This document shows positions 5,874 through 6,213 of a DNA stretch of 6,213 nt, piece after piece; position 1 is the first letter of the stretch, and each line of letters begins with the position of its first letter. A model generated the notes under the pieces. It was not told the DNA's origin, searched no databases, and saw only the letters and a program-made list of their open reading frames with translations. Source of the stretch: Hyphomicrobiales bacterium (GTDB taxonomy: Bacteria > Pseudomonadota > Alphaproteobacteria > Rhizobiales > Xanthobacteraceae); assembly GCA_003164375.1 (NCBI GenBank), contig PLTE01000241.1, positions 1 through 6,213 of the forward strand, read 5' to 3'. Both the position numbers and the translations under genes were made by a program.

Positions 5874-6213
5874 GCCTTTTGCTCGTGCTTGTGATCGTGC
5901 GCGTGCAATGCGCGCGCCTCGTCGTCGACCATGCCGCGGCTCGCCTCCTCGCGCAAATCGCCCCAGATCTGCGCCACATAACGTCCGAACGCCTCGCTCG
6001 ACACAATTTCCGACGTGCGCGGCCGCGGCAGATTGATGTCGACGATGCGCTTGACCCGGCCGGGGCGGTAGCTCATCACTAAAATGCGGTCGGCGAGTTG
6101 CACCGCTTCGGTGATATTATGGGTGATCAAAAGCGTAGTCTGCTTCAACTCTTGCTGAATCTGCAGCACCTTGTCGCCGAGCAACAACCGCGTCTGCTCG
6201 TCGAGCGCGGCGA
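5870..6213 (-). CDS. ABC transporter ATP-binding protein, SsuB/TauB/NrtD type (N-terminal part outside the window)
   Basis: Only the last 113 or so residues are visible; the frame stays open to the right edge, so the Walker A, signature and Walker B motifs lie outside. What is seen is the D-loop with the family-typical ALDEQTR, then the H-loop LLITHNITEAVQLADRILVM with its switch histidine, and the RPGRVKRIVDINLPRPR segment characteristic of ATPases of the nitrate/sulfonate/taurine importers. The apparent start at 6187 is only an internal TTG codon. The C-terminus is unusual: the last residues include HAHDHKH before EQKA. It is the first gene of the visible operon and overlaps the permease start by four bases. 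It energises uptake by the two permeases. Confidence 0.93.
   Translation of the reverse strand, partial: AALDEQTRLLLGDKVLQIQQELKQTTLLITHNITEAVQLADRILVMSYRPGRVKRIVDINLPRPRTSEIVSSEAFGRYVAQIWGDLREEASRGMVDDEARALHAHDHKHEQKA

Overview
The window is GC-rich, and its protein families (a 4,5-dihydroxyphthalate decarboxylase-like protein, an SsuBC/TauBC-type ABC transporter, an orphan ABC substrate-binding lipoprotein-like family with a twin-arginine leader) are typical of soil Alphaproteobacteria, most likely Hyphomicrobiales (Bradyrhizobium or Xanthobacteraceae-like). This placement is an inference from family content and sequence style; there is no marker gene in the window.

Layout. On the plus strand, 1-809 holds the 3' part of one gene, a 4,5-dihydroxyphthalate decarboxylase-like protein. 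Everything else is on the minus strand and reads right to left: the C-terminal end of an ABC ATPase (6213-5870), two BPD-type permeases (5873-5103 and 5124-4330), an aldehyde dehydrogenase (4294-2795), a substrate-binding protein of the ABC_sub_bind family (2665-1694), and a small three-helix membrane protein of unknown function (1358-831) that converges on the first gene with a 21-base gap.

The ATPase, the two permeases and the aldehyde dehydrogenase form one tight operon: a GTGA overlap, then a 22-base overlap, then a 35-base gap with a strong Shine-Dalgarno sequence. This looks like an importer for a small organic (possibly aromatic or sulfonated) compound plus an enzyme that oxidises an aldehyde from its breakdown. 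The importer's own binding protein is not visible here. The ABC_sub_bind protein downstream is separated by 129 bases with a hairpin after the dehydrogenase stop, and its family is not the usual partner of SsuC-type permeases.

The least expected item is in the apparent gap at 1359-1693. Directly after the substrate-binding gene, overlapping its stop by four bases, the minus strand encodes the recognisable N-terminus of a second protein of the same family, broken by an in-frame TAG at codon 32 and losing similarity after about codon 51. It is read here as the decayed remnant of a tandem substrate-binding gene. The rest of the gap is relatively AT-rich and probably contains the promoter and leader of the small membrane protein. 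I found no RNA genes, CRISPR arrays, intact insertion sequences or defence systems, and nothing that amounts to a clearly new system.
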